Shown here piece by piece: positions 53,788 to 64,000 of a DNA stretch of 64,000 nucleotides. A model generated the notes under the pieces. It was given only the letters and a program-made list of their open reading frames with translations, was not told the DNA's origin and did not search any database. This DNA is from Volvox africanus (Eukaryota > Chlorophyta > Chlorophyceae > Chlamydomonadales > Volvocaceae). Numbering within the stretch: position 1 is the first letter of the stretch; each line of letters opens with the position of its first letter. The position numbers were made by a program, and so were the translations under genes. The stretch covers positions 5,912,001 to 5,976,000 of the forward strand of contig BSDZ01000079.1 in assembly GCA_030268105.1 (NCBI GenBank), read 5' to 3'.

Positions 53788-56700
53788 TCAAGGAAGCGAG
53801 GTGCGTTTTTTGCGTCCCAATGGCGTCTCGAACAAATAGGTACCTGAAGGCACGAAATGGAGGGGTAGCTGTTGGACCGGAAAGCGGTTTGAGGGCGACA
53901 GCGGGCGGCACAGAGCGTGTGCTCACGTGCGCGACCCATCCGTAACCAACGACAAGTTTCCGTGCACAGGGAGCTGCCGTACATTGGGATGACACCAGAA
54001 AAGAGCTGTCGCACCTACCAGCTTGTTTGGCGAGACCTGCAAGATGCGTCAGTTGGGGTGACAGCTGGGGACCCCGGGGCTCCAGGGAGCCTGAGGAGGC
54101 ACTGGAGGGACCTGTGAAGCACAGCAAACAGCCAACAGCCAACCACGACCACCACCACGACCGTGAAATGAACGGCAAATGTTAGGATGCCAAGTCCCGA
54201 ACCACTGCTTACTCATTACACAGCGACTCAGCCACATCTCTTCTCTATTCTCGCGGGGGAAACCGACCCACGGGTCTGTCGGCAACTACCAGTCGGATGC
54301 CTGCACCCGGCGGGGCCATCCCTGTTGAAGACCCAAACACCAGCAGCCCCCGGGGCCCACCGAACGACAATCTCTTCACCGCAGTCTCCACAGCGCTGTT
54401 ACGGGTGGAGCCGATGCCCGGTAGTTGCTCGGATTCGGGCGGCCGGCTGGTGGTCTCCGCCCTTATGTCCTTGCCATGCAGGCGAACCTGCGGGATCGAA
54501 GGGGACAAAGTGGTCAGGAGACGCTCCCCCGTCCAGGACAACATAGCAAGACAAGCTCTTGCGCAGACGGTATTCCATACGCGCTCACACACACACACAC
54601 ACACGGCCCCACTTTCCCGGCGCTCACCGGACCGCTCTGCCCGCTAGGACGCATTGTGGGCGGTGGTTTGTGCAACCAGAACGAGGACGACTGGCAGCAG
54701 GCGCGAGGCGGTGATGCGGGGTTACGCCCCGTGCGCCGCAGAGGGACAGCGACTTCGGTCCGCAACTGCTCCCTCACCCGGGCCTCCTCCTTCAGCTGCT
54801 GCCGCCATGATACCACCGGGGCTGGGTCCGATGAGACCTGCCGGGGGGCCGAGTGGGAGGTGCCAGGCCACAGGGGGATCATTTGGGTATTGAGATCCCT
54901 GGAGCATAACACCTTCAGCCCCGCCCTAAACATGGATACTCATCAGATCGCGAATCCTCACCCTGGGGGGGGGGGCACATGAGGGGGTCGACCCTACTCT
55001 GCCCGAAGTCCTCGGGAAGCTGTCTGACATGATGGTGCGCTCCGCCCCCCTCCCTGCCTGCACCGCTCCCTCCACCCACCTGGTCCAGGAACTGGTAGTG
55101 CACGTCCTCGGTGCCATCGGGTCTGCGGCGGGTGGTTCGGGTAATGGTCGTCACCAGCTGCATCGGCCGCCCCTCCACCAGCACCTGACCTAGCCTTAAG
55201 GGAAGGGGGGAGGGGCAGTGGGGCAGTCGGAGGCAGGTAAAGGAAGGTGGAGGAAGGCGGGGCGAACACGGGGCGAAGTGAGGGCGGGTGTGGGTGGATC
55301 CACCCGCATGCGCGTGCATGGCCCTCCCCTGCCGTCTATCGGAATGAGGAAGCGGTCGTTACGAGGCACGCCATTCACACATACATACACGCTTGCGTCA
55401 TCACCGATATCTTCCGTTGACCTTTTCCGTTAACCTTTTCCGTTAACGCCGGGCGGCCACTTCAGCCAACGACCACCCAACAGACATGCTTGTACACTCC
55501 AATCATCGTGGTCATCCAATCCAGCCTATCACGATCCCCGCTCTGCCTCCTCACACTCACTTTGGAATGACAGGCAGCTCGCCGACGCTTCCTCGCCGGA
55601 ACCGACACTCGTACCTCCTGCACTGGCTGCCGTACTCCCGCCGCCCCGTTGCTCCCCTCTCCCTCCCCCCACTTCCGCCCGAAGAGCTCCCAACCCCGTG
55701 TCAGGTGCTGCCCTCCCGCAGCCTGATGGCTCCAGGGCCACCTCCCCAAGCAGGCACTCCAACAGGCCATTCAGCAAACGGTACACGGTCTGCAAAGCTT
55801 CCCTTTCGTAGCTGCCCGAATCCGTACTCGAGCTGCCGCCGCTGCCGCCACTGAGGCCGACGGACTGAGGCCCTGTGCTGCACCGGCCCGGTCTCGTCAG
55901 TGCGCCGAGCCGCTCCCATAGGGCCCCCAGCCGCTTCAATGCATCCAGCTGGGGCTGCCTGAGCGCCTCCGCGCCCTCCCGGCCCGCACACAGAGACGTG
56001 ATGGCTCCCAGCACCACAGTCAGCCCGGTCAGATCCACAGCCGCGACTGTGCCTTCCGCCAGATCCAGATCCAGATCCGCCAGATCCAGATCGAAACCCG
56101 GGCGGTGCTGCTGCTGCTGATGACGTGGCTGTGTGGAGGGCGGCGGGGTGAGGTGGCCAAGGTAGTCGAACAGGGGTGGTAGCACACCTCGCTTCCTGCC
56201 ACATCGCGAGAGAGATGTGCAACTTGAGGTAATGGCTATGCTCATACTTGATGAACTAGTGGAGCTTAGTTGCTGGCGAGCGCTCCCCCTCCCTCCGGGA
56301 CCGCGCCGCCCCCCGGTCCAGTTCCAGGCGCTCCTCCGAAGTCACCGACCGGGTCCAGTTACCTGAGCTGGTCGCGAAAGCACACGCTGTTGGGCACTGC
56401 GAGGTTGTGCACCAGCACTGCGGCGTAGGGGGCGGTGGGGGGGCTACGCAACAACCTGGACAGCGCCTTCAGAGCGGGACCGCCCAGCAGCTCCTGGTGG
56501 CACCTGGGCAGGCCGGGGGGGCAATGAGTACGTGTATGGGGCGGGGGTAGTGTGTGGGGGGGGAAGAGAACAGATCTCGCCATCACAAATAACATGCATG
56601 ACCGGTAAATGAAAGGAACGGTCGTAATGGGAAGATGAGGGATTGGGTAGAATACCGGTCGGTGGAGAGGATGGTTGCTGCGGCAATGTGCGGCGGGGAA

Positions 56701-58036
56701 GGGAGGACTTACAGTCAGGGTGGCCACTGAATGGACTGGCAGTCGCAGTCACAGATACGCACACGTGGGACTCCTGGCTGGGCTGGGTGATGCCCTGCTT
56801 GCGTGTCCACAGCAGCGGCGCACCCTGGGTACCCGGTGGCCCTCTCCCGAGCCCCCGGCCCACCTGACATCGGCAGCGGCGGCGGCCAGTACGGCGACAC
56901 AGGCCCCTTGTATGGTCTCGGACTCCGCAGCGGCCGCCTCCGAACGAGCTCCACAACCGCAGAGCCGTACGGCCGCCGCCTTGCAGCGCTCCGCCTCCAT
57001 CACTAGCTGCGTAACGGGGAGTCCGACGAGTCGGCGACGTACGCACAGACATACATACTGACATACAAGGCCGGTGTGGTACTGATAAGATGTGTCCGCG
57101 TCCCGTAAGGAGCGGCCCCCGCCCATCCCCCGCTCATGTGCTCACCCGTGCCTCCGCCTCCTGCGCCGCCAGCAAAGACAAGCAGCAGCTGCTCCGATGA
57201 TGTGCGGACTGCGGGGTCGCTGTTGTCACCAGGTGCACCACTGCTTCACAGCCCATCATCGCCCCCGCCTCGGAACTTCCCCGGCTCCCCCTCCCCCTTT
57301 CCCCCTCACCCCCGACCGAGCAGCGCAGCTCCCCTTCCTCCTCGGGGGGCAGCGGGAGGCTGGTCAGAGAGGTGAGGGTCGTGTCGGCGTAATTGCCGGC
57401 GAAGAACCCCCTGCTGCCGCCCTGGCCGTCACTGCTACTGCTCCGTGTTCTGGTGCTGCGGATGTTGGGCTTACCGGTGGAGGCGCCCACCCATGAGGTG
57501 GCAGCAATAGGGTTGGCGGTGCTCAAGGGGCGGCCCAAGCGGCGGTTGAGGCGACGTAAGGCTATTTCGGCGGCCACTTCATCCCTCCCAGCGACTGCCG
57601 CAAGCAGCGGCAGGAGGGGCAGCACTGCGGGACCCGAAGTGAAGAGAGCGCCAACCCTATGAGTCGAGGGGCTGCCGCTAAATGGGGTTGCGCGGCAGAC
57701 ATCTGCAGAGGCGAGGGCAGGGTGGCCCGGAGCACCCTTTGCCTCATAAGACAGATCCTCTGGAGTTGCCGCCACCGCTGCGTAGGCACCTTGCCGGGTC
57801 ACCAGCATGGCGATGCAGGAGAGGGCCAGGATCAGTTCCCTCTCCGTAGCGCCGAACGACTGGAGCAGCACGTCAGTGACAAAGGCGACCACCGCGTTGG
57901 CATCGTGGGCGCTGGGTGCCGTAGTTAAACCGCAGAGGCGTTGCATAAGGTCCTCTAGGGGCCGCTCCAGGCAGGGCTTAGGGCCGCAGCCTGGAGAGGG
58001 TGTATGAGGAAGTGCTTCACAGTGTGTGAGAGGCAT
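53788..58036 (-). CDS. ARM/HEAT-like helical repeat protein, unrecognised
   Basis: Well-phased exons: 58036-57146, 57006-56864, 56503-56363, 56195-55561, 55189-55080. One or two exons near 54914-54700 follow (VSWRQQLKEEARVREQL; borders unclear). Then come about 54515-54270 (VRLHGKDIRAET ... VVADRPVG), 54119-54032 and a last exon 53847-53788 ending RKKRTSLP with TGA. Total about 800-850 residues. Helical repeat character is seen in LLQSFGATERELILALSCIA, ALKALSRLLRS, YAAVLVHNLAVPNSVCF and VVLGAITSLC. Gly/Ser/Gln-rich inserts interrupt it, one being (DLDLA)n. Domain type resembles armadillo proteins such as ataxin-10, but I cannot name a family. The start at 58036 is the first in-frame ATG; an upstream TTG frame extends further. 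It is divergent from the FAS1 gene. Confidence 0.5.
56060..56092 (+). repeat. AGATCC hexamer repeat within coding DNA
   Basis: On the minus strand it encodes alternating Asp-Leu (FDLDLADLDLDLAE). It is the same hexamer as in the helicase intron at 30698-30723. Confidence 0.75.
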
Positions 58037-58827
58037 TAGGGTGAACGTGTCGCTGGGTAGGTAGGGAAGATCTTGTACGCGTTTCGACTTGGCCTGAGTG
58101 GCGTGGTGCCTGCTGCACCGCAAGGTCTTTACTTAGTCATGTCGACACAAAGCGACACTCATGTATGAGTTACGTAAACTTGGTCGCATTCGATCTGCAT
58201 TTTGCAACTAGTGTAGATGGAAACAAGGCCGCTATGACGAAGCGTTCAAACGACATGACGTGGGAATGTCATTGTGTACACTTAATTGTTTATTGGCTTC
58301 ACACAGTTAATATAGAACAAATCTGGAGCCGCTTTAAAAGGCGCCAGTTTCCGTTGAAGCTGTCCCATGTCCGTCAAGCGTTAGCAGCCACGGCTGTATG
58401 CGAAACCGGTTAGCTTGTAGCATTGCTCGTATTTTCATTCCGCAACGTTATGAAAAACACGCCTCGGTCGCCAATTCAGAGCCACCACAGCGTCCGGTTA
58501 GACTACGCGTGAGCAAAATAATAACGGGCTATCAAAGTCGAATCAACTGCAGATTAAAGTGCAATTATTAACTGTATAACGTCTTGGCGCAAACAGTGAT
58601 ATCATGGGTATTTAATAGGTGCGTCTGTAACGGATGCTAACAAGATCCAGATTTAGAAGCGAATCGGCGGACTGAAAACCTAAAGCGTTTATGCTTTTTA
58701 CAAGTTATAAGGAACATACGATAAGGTGCACATCAAAGGAATGTCTCATAAAACCTATCCTTAATTGTTCAAAAACCAGCGTCTCCTGCCGGGGCTTCAG
58801 TTAATCAGACAGGACTTAAATATACTC
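58037..58827. promoter_or_regulatory. Divergent promoter region, ARM-like and FAS1 genes
   Basis: 791 AT-rich bases between two outward start codons. An 82-codon plus frame at 58165-58413 has no recognisable feature. No defined element found. Confidence 0.4.
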
Positions 58828-61800
58828 ATGGTATCATGGAGAGTATCCATTTTGGCGTGGCTTTTTTCTTGGTTTATGGCAGGTGTGCTGGGGCTTACCG
58901 GAGCGGCGATGCGCCCGCCTCAATAACTCTTTGCAAACGAACATGAGGCGGCGGCGACTGATGTAGAATTTAATTCTTTAAAACTGACCGTATTTTTGAT
59001 ATCCTGTTTTGGATTTCTCGGGTGCTTCATCGTTGATAACCGAACAGCAGCCCGAGTGCGCGACGAGTTTTGTTGCACTTTTCACAAGCCTGGACTTAAA
59101 TTGCCTTTACAAGATATATTAGTTACCTAGAGTATAGATACATATTACATGAGATGTATGTCGGCCCCCGGCAACAGACGATGCTCGCTATTAATTGGTC
59201 ACACATTTGTGGGTGGGCCCCAAATTATGTGCCCCAAATAATTCCATAGCATCATCCTTAAGAGCTCTATGTGATGTATCTCGCGTCAATATGCAGCTCC
59301 TGCTCGACGTCTTACAGCCATTCGTACATCACTTGACAGCCGGTGGTACCAGGTAGTCTTACGTAGTGTACTTCTACATCACGTTCTACCCCTTTCAGGT
59401 GGCCGCATCACGGCGCAGAAAGTGGACCAGCTCACCTTCAACAGTCTCCAGGAATACCTCAACAACGAACCAAAGCTTTCCCTGACACTGCAGCTGACGA
59501 ACCCCTCCTATGACATGCTTGCGAGGACTGACATGGTAGCCACCGTCTTCCTCCCCACCTCCGATGTAAGCAAGCCGTCTCAAGGTGTGATGGAACGCAC
59601 GGCTGCGTGGTGCGGCAGTTGCCATGGCTCTGCCTGGAAACAGGATTGGGATGGTTTCGGAGCATCCTGGGGCCTTGAGCTGGGTCCTTGGGGCATCAGG
59701 CCTAGGAAGGGAGAAGAGTAGGAGCCAGGCCTAAGGTGTTACAAGACGGCGCTTGCAATGTCCAATAGATTTGGAACTGAATGATGGTACTGAGCGAGCC
59801 CCTCGCCCCTCTTTCTGCAGGCAGTTACAACCTATTTGTACGAGGAGTACGGTGTTGAGGATCTCGCGGATCTCTGGTCAAACCCCGTTCTTAACAAGGT
59901 CTGGTTAAACTAAAGGGGAATGACTGTTGAGAAAATTGATACACGTACAAGAGAGAAAGAAGAAAGAAGTCATTCCACAAGTGCGGGGCGCTTTCCTTTC
60001 TAACAAGGCCTATGTGACAGGTTGTATACCATCTTTGATGTCGGGGGGCGGCTGTAAGGAGCGTCCTTTGCAATTGTCGCTTCCAGACATCTGTTCGGAG
60101 AATGGCTCGTTGTGGGCTCCGGAGGGGCTCCCTTCACTGTCCCACTGTCCCTCTGGAGGCGATCTGACCCGGGCCCAGTCGGGGCCTGGGCCTGCTGACC
60201 TCAAGGGGAGCGCCACTTACCTTCCGCCGCCCTCCCTGCCCCCCTTGCCTGTCAACCCCGCCACCTCAATGCACCCAGCTGCTTCTGACCACATTCAACT
60301 CGGTGCTGCTGCCGTACCACATCGTTCCCCAGCGCACCCTCACCAGCAGCCAGCTCACTACCGGCATGCAGCTGACGACCTCTTTAGGCAGGCCAGTGGC
60401 GGTGGTGCGTTCGAGTGGGTGAGTCTAATCCCCCTCCAGGGGCCATCCGCACTCGGCTGGCGGGCTGAGGCTAGCGAGGTGGAAAGCCTCCGACCGGTGT
60501 ACGGATAGATAGATAGACAGATAGATAGGTAGATAGTGCACCAGCACGTAATAGGAGCGGATCTGGTTGTGAAAGGATAATGTGTAGTTGTACGGCAATG
60601 GGGATAAGGGTGAGGGACACATGCAACACAGAGCTGTGCAAACGCGTGCGGGTGCGGCTTTTGTGTGTCCTTGTGCCTCTATGCCTATGTGCACGTGTCG
60701 GAGCCAAACCTGGCGATCTGCCCCTCTGATCTCCGTCCGGGGGTGAATCGATGCGGTCCCCTCATGGAACACCCTGCCGCCATGCAGGCGCATCTCCGTC
60801 CAGGGAGGGAGCAATGCCGCCAACGTAGTCACAGCCAACCAGATGCTTGCGAACGTGCGGAGGAAATAACACTTCCGGGGAGATCCGGAGTACTGATGCG
60901 TATATCCATCGGGGGACGGGGGCCTTATTATGCTATTGCCATGTACACGTTAGCCGGCGTTCCGGATACACGGGCCGTGCTGTTTGGCCCGGACTAGGTT
61001 GCCGCATACCTCCCCCTGTAACCACCTGCCTCCTCCTCGGGAGAGCTGGTGCAATAGCCAGAGAAGTGCCCGACCTCGTGACGACTGCCGATGGTCCACT
61101 GGTCGCCTGGTCGCAGGGTTTGGTGGTCTGTCATCTCATAGATGCGGTGCTGCTCGCGGAACCTGCGCTGCTGACTCCGCCTCCACCGGTCGCAACTTCA
61201 GCCGTACGGAGGTCCCCCGTGCCAAGGGTGTCGTCCCCGCCGCCCTCCCGGCCCCCTCCTCCCCTCCCCCCTCCCATCCGCCGGTCGTCCCCGTCCCCGT
61301 CTCCGCCTTCACCTCCGCCGCCCTCTACAAGTCCTTTGCGACCTCCGCCACGTCGATTTCCACCACCCAGTTCACCACTTCTGCCACCCCCACGCCCTGT
61401 TCCTGTATTATCACCGCGCCCGCCTCCGCCATCACCCCCACGTCCGCCACCGCCTCTACCATCGCCGTCTCCTCGCCAACGGCAGCCCCCGCCCTCTCTA
61501 CCGGCGTTCCCCAAACCCCCATGTCCTAGGCTTAGGCCTAGACCTCCCCCAGGCCCCGTCCCAGCGTCCCGTTCGGCAGGTGAGGCACTGGGTGCATGTG
61601 CAAATGCACCACTTAAACGATCAGCCTTATGGCGATGGACCCTGACGCCAGCTGCATCTCCCCTCTGTCGCCTGAGCTCGCTCCTCCTTCCCCTGCCTTC
61701 CCATCCGTCTGTCCCTATTCCATGCACCTTCCCTCTCTTCCCCCCTCCGCTCGGCCCTGCACATCAGGACTGGACATTGTGACTGAGCTCAGAGGACTGG

Positions 61801-64000
61801 GGGCAGTGGTAAACGAGTTGGTGGACCTATTGTCACAGGGGCCGCAACTGTCAGAGGTGGGTATCGGCGGGAGTGGCACGGAGATAGACAGCTTGCTGCT
61901 GCCAGCCTGCAGCGGGCGGGAAGGACAGCTCTCTGGATCTGCTTGGATCCCGCATTCGCACGCGGGTGGGATGTAAAGGGTTGCAACTGGCGACATTCCC
62001 TGTTTGCCCACCCTCCTTCCTCTTCCGCTACCACACCACTGCCTCACTGCGCTCCTTACTGACGTGCGCTGCTGCGGCAGGTTCTTCCGGTTCTAGCCCG
62101 TCTGAGTCCCCACCTGGCCGGGCTGCTGACCCGCAGCAACGTCACCATGGCCACATTATTTCTACCCTCTGCTGAGGTGAGGTGAGGTGAGGTGAGGTGA
62201 GGTGAGGTGCTGGAAAGGGGAGGTGCTGGAAAGGGGAGGTGCTGAAAAGGGGAGGTGCTGGAAGGGGGAGGAAGCGGAGGACCGCAGCACGGGGGGCCCG
62301 GAAGACATGAGTGATGAACACAGTTCCACCTCTTGGGCGCAGTCCTGAGGGCGCCTGAAGCTGGGGCTGGGGCTGGGGCTGATCTTCACCCGCCTCCGAC
62401 TTGGCCGAGGAGAGATTCCGGGTATCCCACCACCCACCACCAATCGCAGCACACCATCATCAGGAACTAACTGCTCCCGCCGCTGTGCTCATGCAAATGC
62501 TCACCCCTATGTAGGCATTTTCCGAGTACCTGAGTACGGAGGGTGACCTTTCCTTGTTGTCCATACCAGCACTCATCGCGTTATACCGCCGTACGCTCAC
62601 CATCACCGCATATCACGCGGTGCCTGGCGGTGCCGCCAGGCAGGTGTACACGGCGGCGGCGCTGGCGGCCGCAGCGGCTGCCGCGGGTAGTGGCGCAACG
62701 GCGCTGACTTCATTAGTACCGAATGCCACTTTGGGGGTGATGCTGCTATCCGGGTGGGTTCGTGGGTACGTGTGGGATCTGGAGGCCTCTGGCGGGTGCA
62801 GTGCGAGTGTGGCACTCTGCAGCTGATGGATGCGATTGGACCAAGCCGTGTAAACTTTCCCCCTCATCCTGCCAGCCGGTTCTTTCCCGTCCCTTTCCCG
62901 GCCAGGCGTCTGCAAGTGCTGGGAGCGGATGGTGGTATTGGTGCGGTCATCCGTGCGGATCTGGCGGCTGGCCAGGTGGGTGATTTGGTAGTTAGGTAGT
63001 ACGGCGATAGCTTGGTAATTTGGTGGTTGTCAGGCATGTGGTATTCCCCACTCCTTGTGCATCAGTCACTTTTGAATGCCTTCCTTCCCCCGTCCTGTGG
63101 TTACCTCCGGGGACAGCGGCTGGTGGTTCACGTTATCGACCAGGTGGTGCTGCCGCCCCCTGGAGCCGAAATGCCCCTGAATGGCGCCAAACCACAAGGT
63201 AAGTCTTGTGGCTCCGAACAGCAATGTGCCGAGTTTTTGCGCTTATGCACAATTGACCTGGGTGCTCAGCAAGGACATGATGGGCCTTATATGAAACATC
63301 AGGCAATCCCCTGAGGATCGCGGACTAGACTAACATCGGCTTTCCCTTGTCCTGAGCTCGGGAAGAACCTCACTTGTGCTGGTGTCTGGGCAACCCCAGG
63401 CCGGACGTACCCCAGCGTGCTGTCGTGGATGTCGGACCCCACCAATCTGGATGCCACCGTGTTCTGGGTGCTGCGGGCGCTGCTGCCCCCCAGCCTGCTG
63501 GTGGCACTGGACAATCCCGACCTGGCGGCGACGCTGTTCATCCCGGTCGATGATGTGAGTAAAGTAGGCCGCAGGAAAGAGGTGGTTTGCGGAGATGGGC
63601 TGGCAGGGGGACGGAAGTGGAGTCCATTGAATGGCGGGAAGGAACCGCACTGATTTCTCGTTCGGGGGTTGCGCATCCAGCCCTCCGTTTGTGCCCCACA
63701 CCAGGTCCCCAAGGTCCCCAGGTATGTTGCTCACCAATGTTCCTCTCCGGTCGCCCGTCCCTCGCAGTCCCTATTGAGCACCGCGGAGGTGCTGAGGGCC
63801 CTATCGGCCCCCAGGGCGGCCGGTGCTGAAATGCTGGCCACTGCGTTGAAGGCCTGCGTACTGCCGGGGGAGTCGCTAGTGCGTGAAAGCCTGAAGCTTG
63901 TCCACTACAGCAACCGAGTGACGATCAGTGCGGCGGGGACTCCTCTGCTGTTCATCAACAAGGACAGGTGGGGGGGAGGAGGAGGAAGCCAGAAGCCTAG
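58828..64000 (+). CDS. Secreted FAS1 (fasciclin) domain protein with Pro-rich hinge, 3' partial
   Basis: Exons: 58828-58882, 59399-59565, 59821-59898, 60279-60418, 60788-60854, 61117-61579, 61768-61856, 62081-62176, 62515-62753, 62906-62975, 63117-63198, 63400-63554, 63768-63967; phases all agree and 633 codons are visible before the window ends. Exon 1 encodes a signal peptide (hydrophobic VSILAWLFSWFMAG). FAS1 domain 1 starts with SLQEYLNNEP and ends with the H2 motif GLVVCHLIDAVLLAEP. Next comes a hinge of about 130 residues rich in Pro, Ser and Arg (SPPPP, RPPPP), likely O-glycosylated hydroxyproline as in volvocine wall proteins. FAS1 domain 2 ends with LVVHVIDQVVLPPPG. A third begins with YPSVLSWM and LFIPVDD. 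FAS1 proteins mediate adhesion in the extracellular matrix; Volvox algal-CAM combines FAS1 domains with an extensin-like part. Cell-wall or adhesion role is inferred. Confidence 0.9.
60503..60536 (+). repeat. (GATA)n microsatellite
   Basis: Repeated GATA with GACA and GGTA variants in an intron of the FAS1 gene. Confidence 0.75.
62174..62208 (+). repeat. (GAGGT)7 minisatellite covering a splice donor
   Basis: Seven GAGGT units begin in the last codon of FAS1 exon 8 and run into the intron. Every unit border reads GAG/GTGAG, a good 5' splice site. Confidence 0.85.
62209..62270 (+). repeat. 16-bp tandem repeat, nearly four copies
   Basis: The unit GCTGGAAAGGGGAGGT repeats with small changes directly after the GAGGT array, in the same intron. 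Confidence 0.75.

Noticed and set aside
60847..61116. Upstream part of the long open frame leading into the Pro-rich hinge
   Set aside because: FAS1 exon 5 ends at 60854 and exon 6 begins at 61117 by domain continuity (QMLAN, GLVVCHLID); the frame between is intron.
1..64000. CRISPR array, prophage, IS element or bacterial operon
   Set aside because: No regularly spaced direct repeats, integrases, transposases or operon-like gene packing; genes are intron-rich.

Overview
The window reads as a nuclear contig of a green alga (Chlorophyta, probably a chlorophycean or close relative). Three things point there. The genes are split into many short exons by GTGAG...CAG introns. Several 3' ends carry TGTAA, the chlorophyte polyadenylation signal. 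The gene content is algal: a secreted FAS1 protein with a long Pro/Ser hinge, a plastid-type STN-like kinase and a plastid-targeted BFN-type nuclease. There are no bacterial operons, no CRISPR array, and I found no rRNA or tRNA gene. All CDS coordinates below run from start codon to stop codon including introns; exon ends were deduced by eye from splice sites, frame continuity and family similarity.

Layout. 1-219: tail of an Ala-rich protein. 2233-4533 (-): reticulon-like ER membrane protein, 9 exons. 5782-7104 (-): small predicted coiled-coil protein. 7419-14792 (+): F-box/leucine-rich-repeat protein, 11 exons, one GC-AG intron. 15500-22639 (-): importin-5-type karyopherin, 20 exons, converging on the F-box gene so that the two polyadenylation signals lie about 25 bp apart. 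23127-25120 (+): plastid bifunctional nuclease (BFN/DUF151 plus UVR), with a 30-nt microexon. 25221-26685 (+): unrecognised Cys-rich protein. 27772-35990 (-): complete MOV10/SDE3-type RNA helicase, 16 exons. 36.3-40.3 kb: gene-poor, AT-rich stretch with hairpins, a telomere-like motif and a few doubtful small ORFs. 40329-51046 (-): a very large gene joining an STN-like plastid kinase domain to about 1,170 residues holding a duplicated coiled-coil module and FF-like domains. 51.6-53.6 kb: doubtful small ORFs. 53788-58036 (-): unrecognised ARM/HEAT-like protein. 58828-end (+): secreted protein with three FAS1 domains, cut by the window edge.

The genes are a housekeeping mix (ER shaping, ubiquitin ligase adaptor, nuclear import, RNA silencing helicase, plastid nuclease, plastid kinase, extracellular matrix) rather than a functional cluster. 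The most unusual item is the kinase/FF-domain fusion. It is supported by 26 exons whose splice phases all agree and whose summed length (4,629 nt) is a multiple of three.
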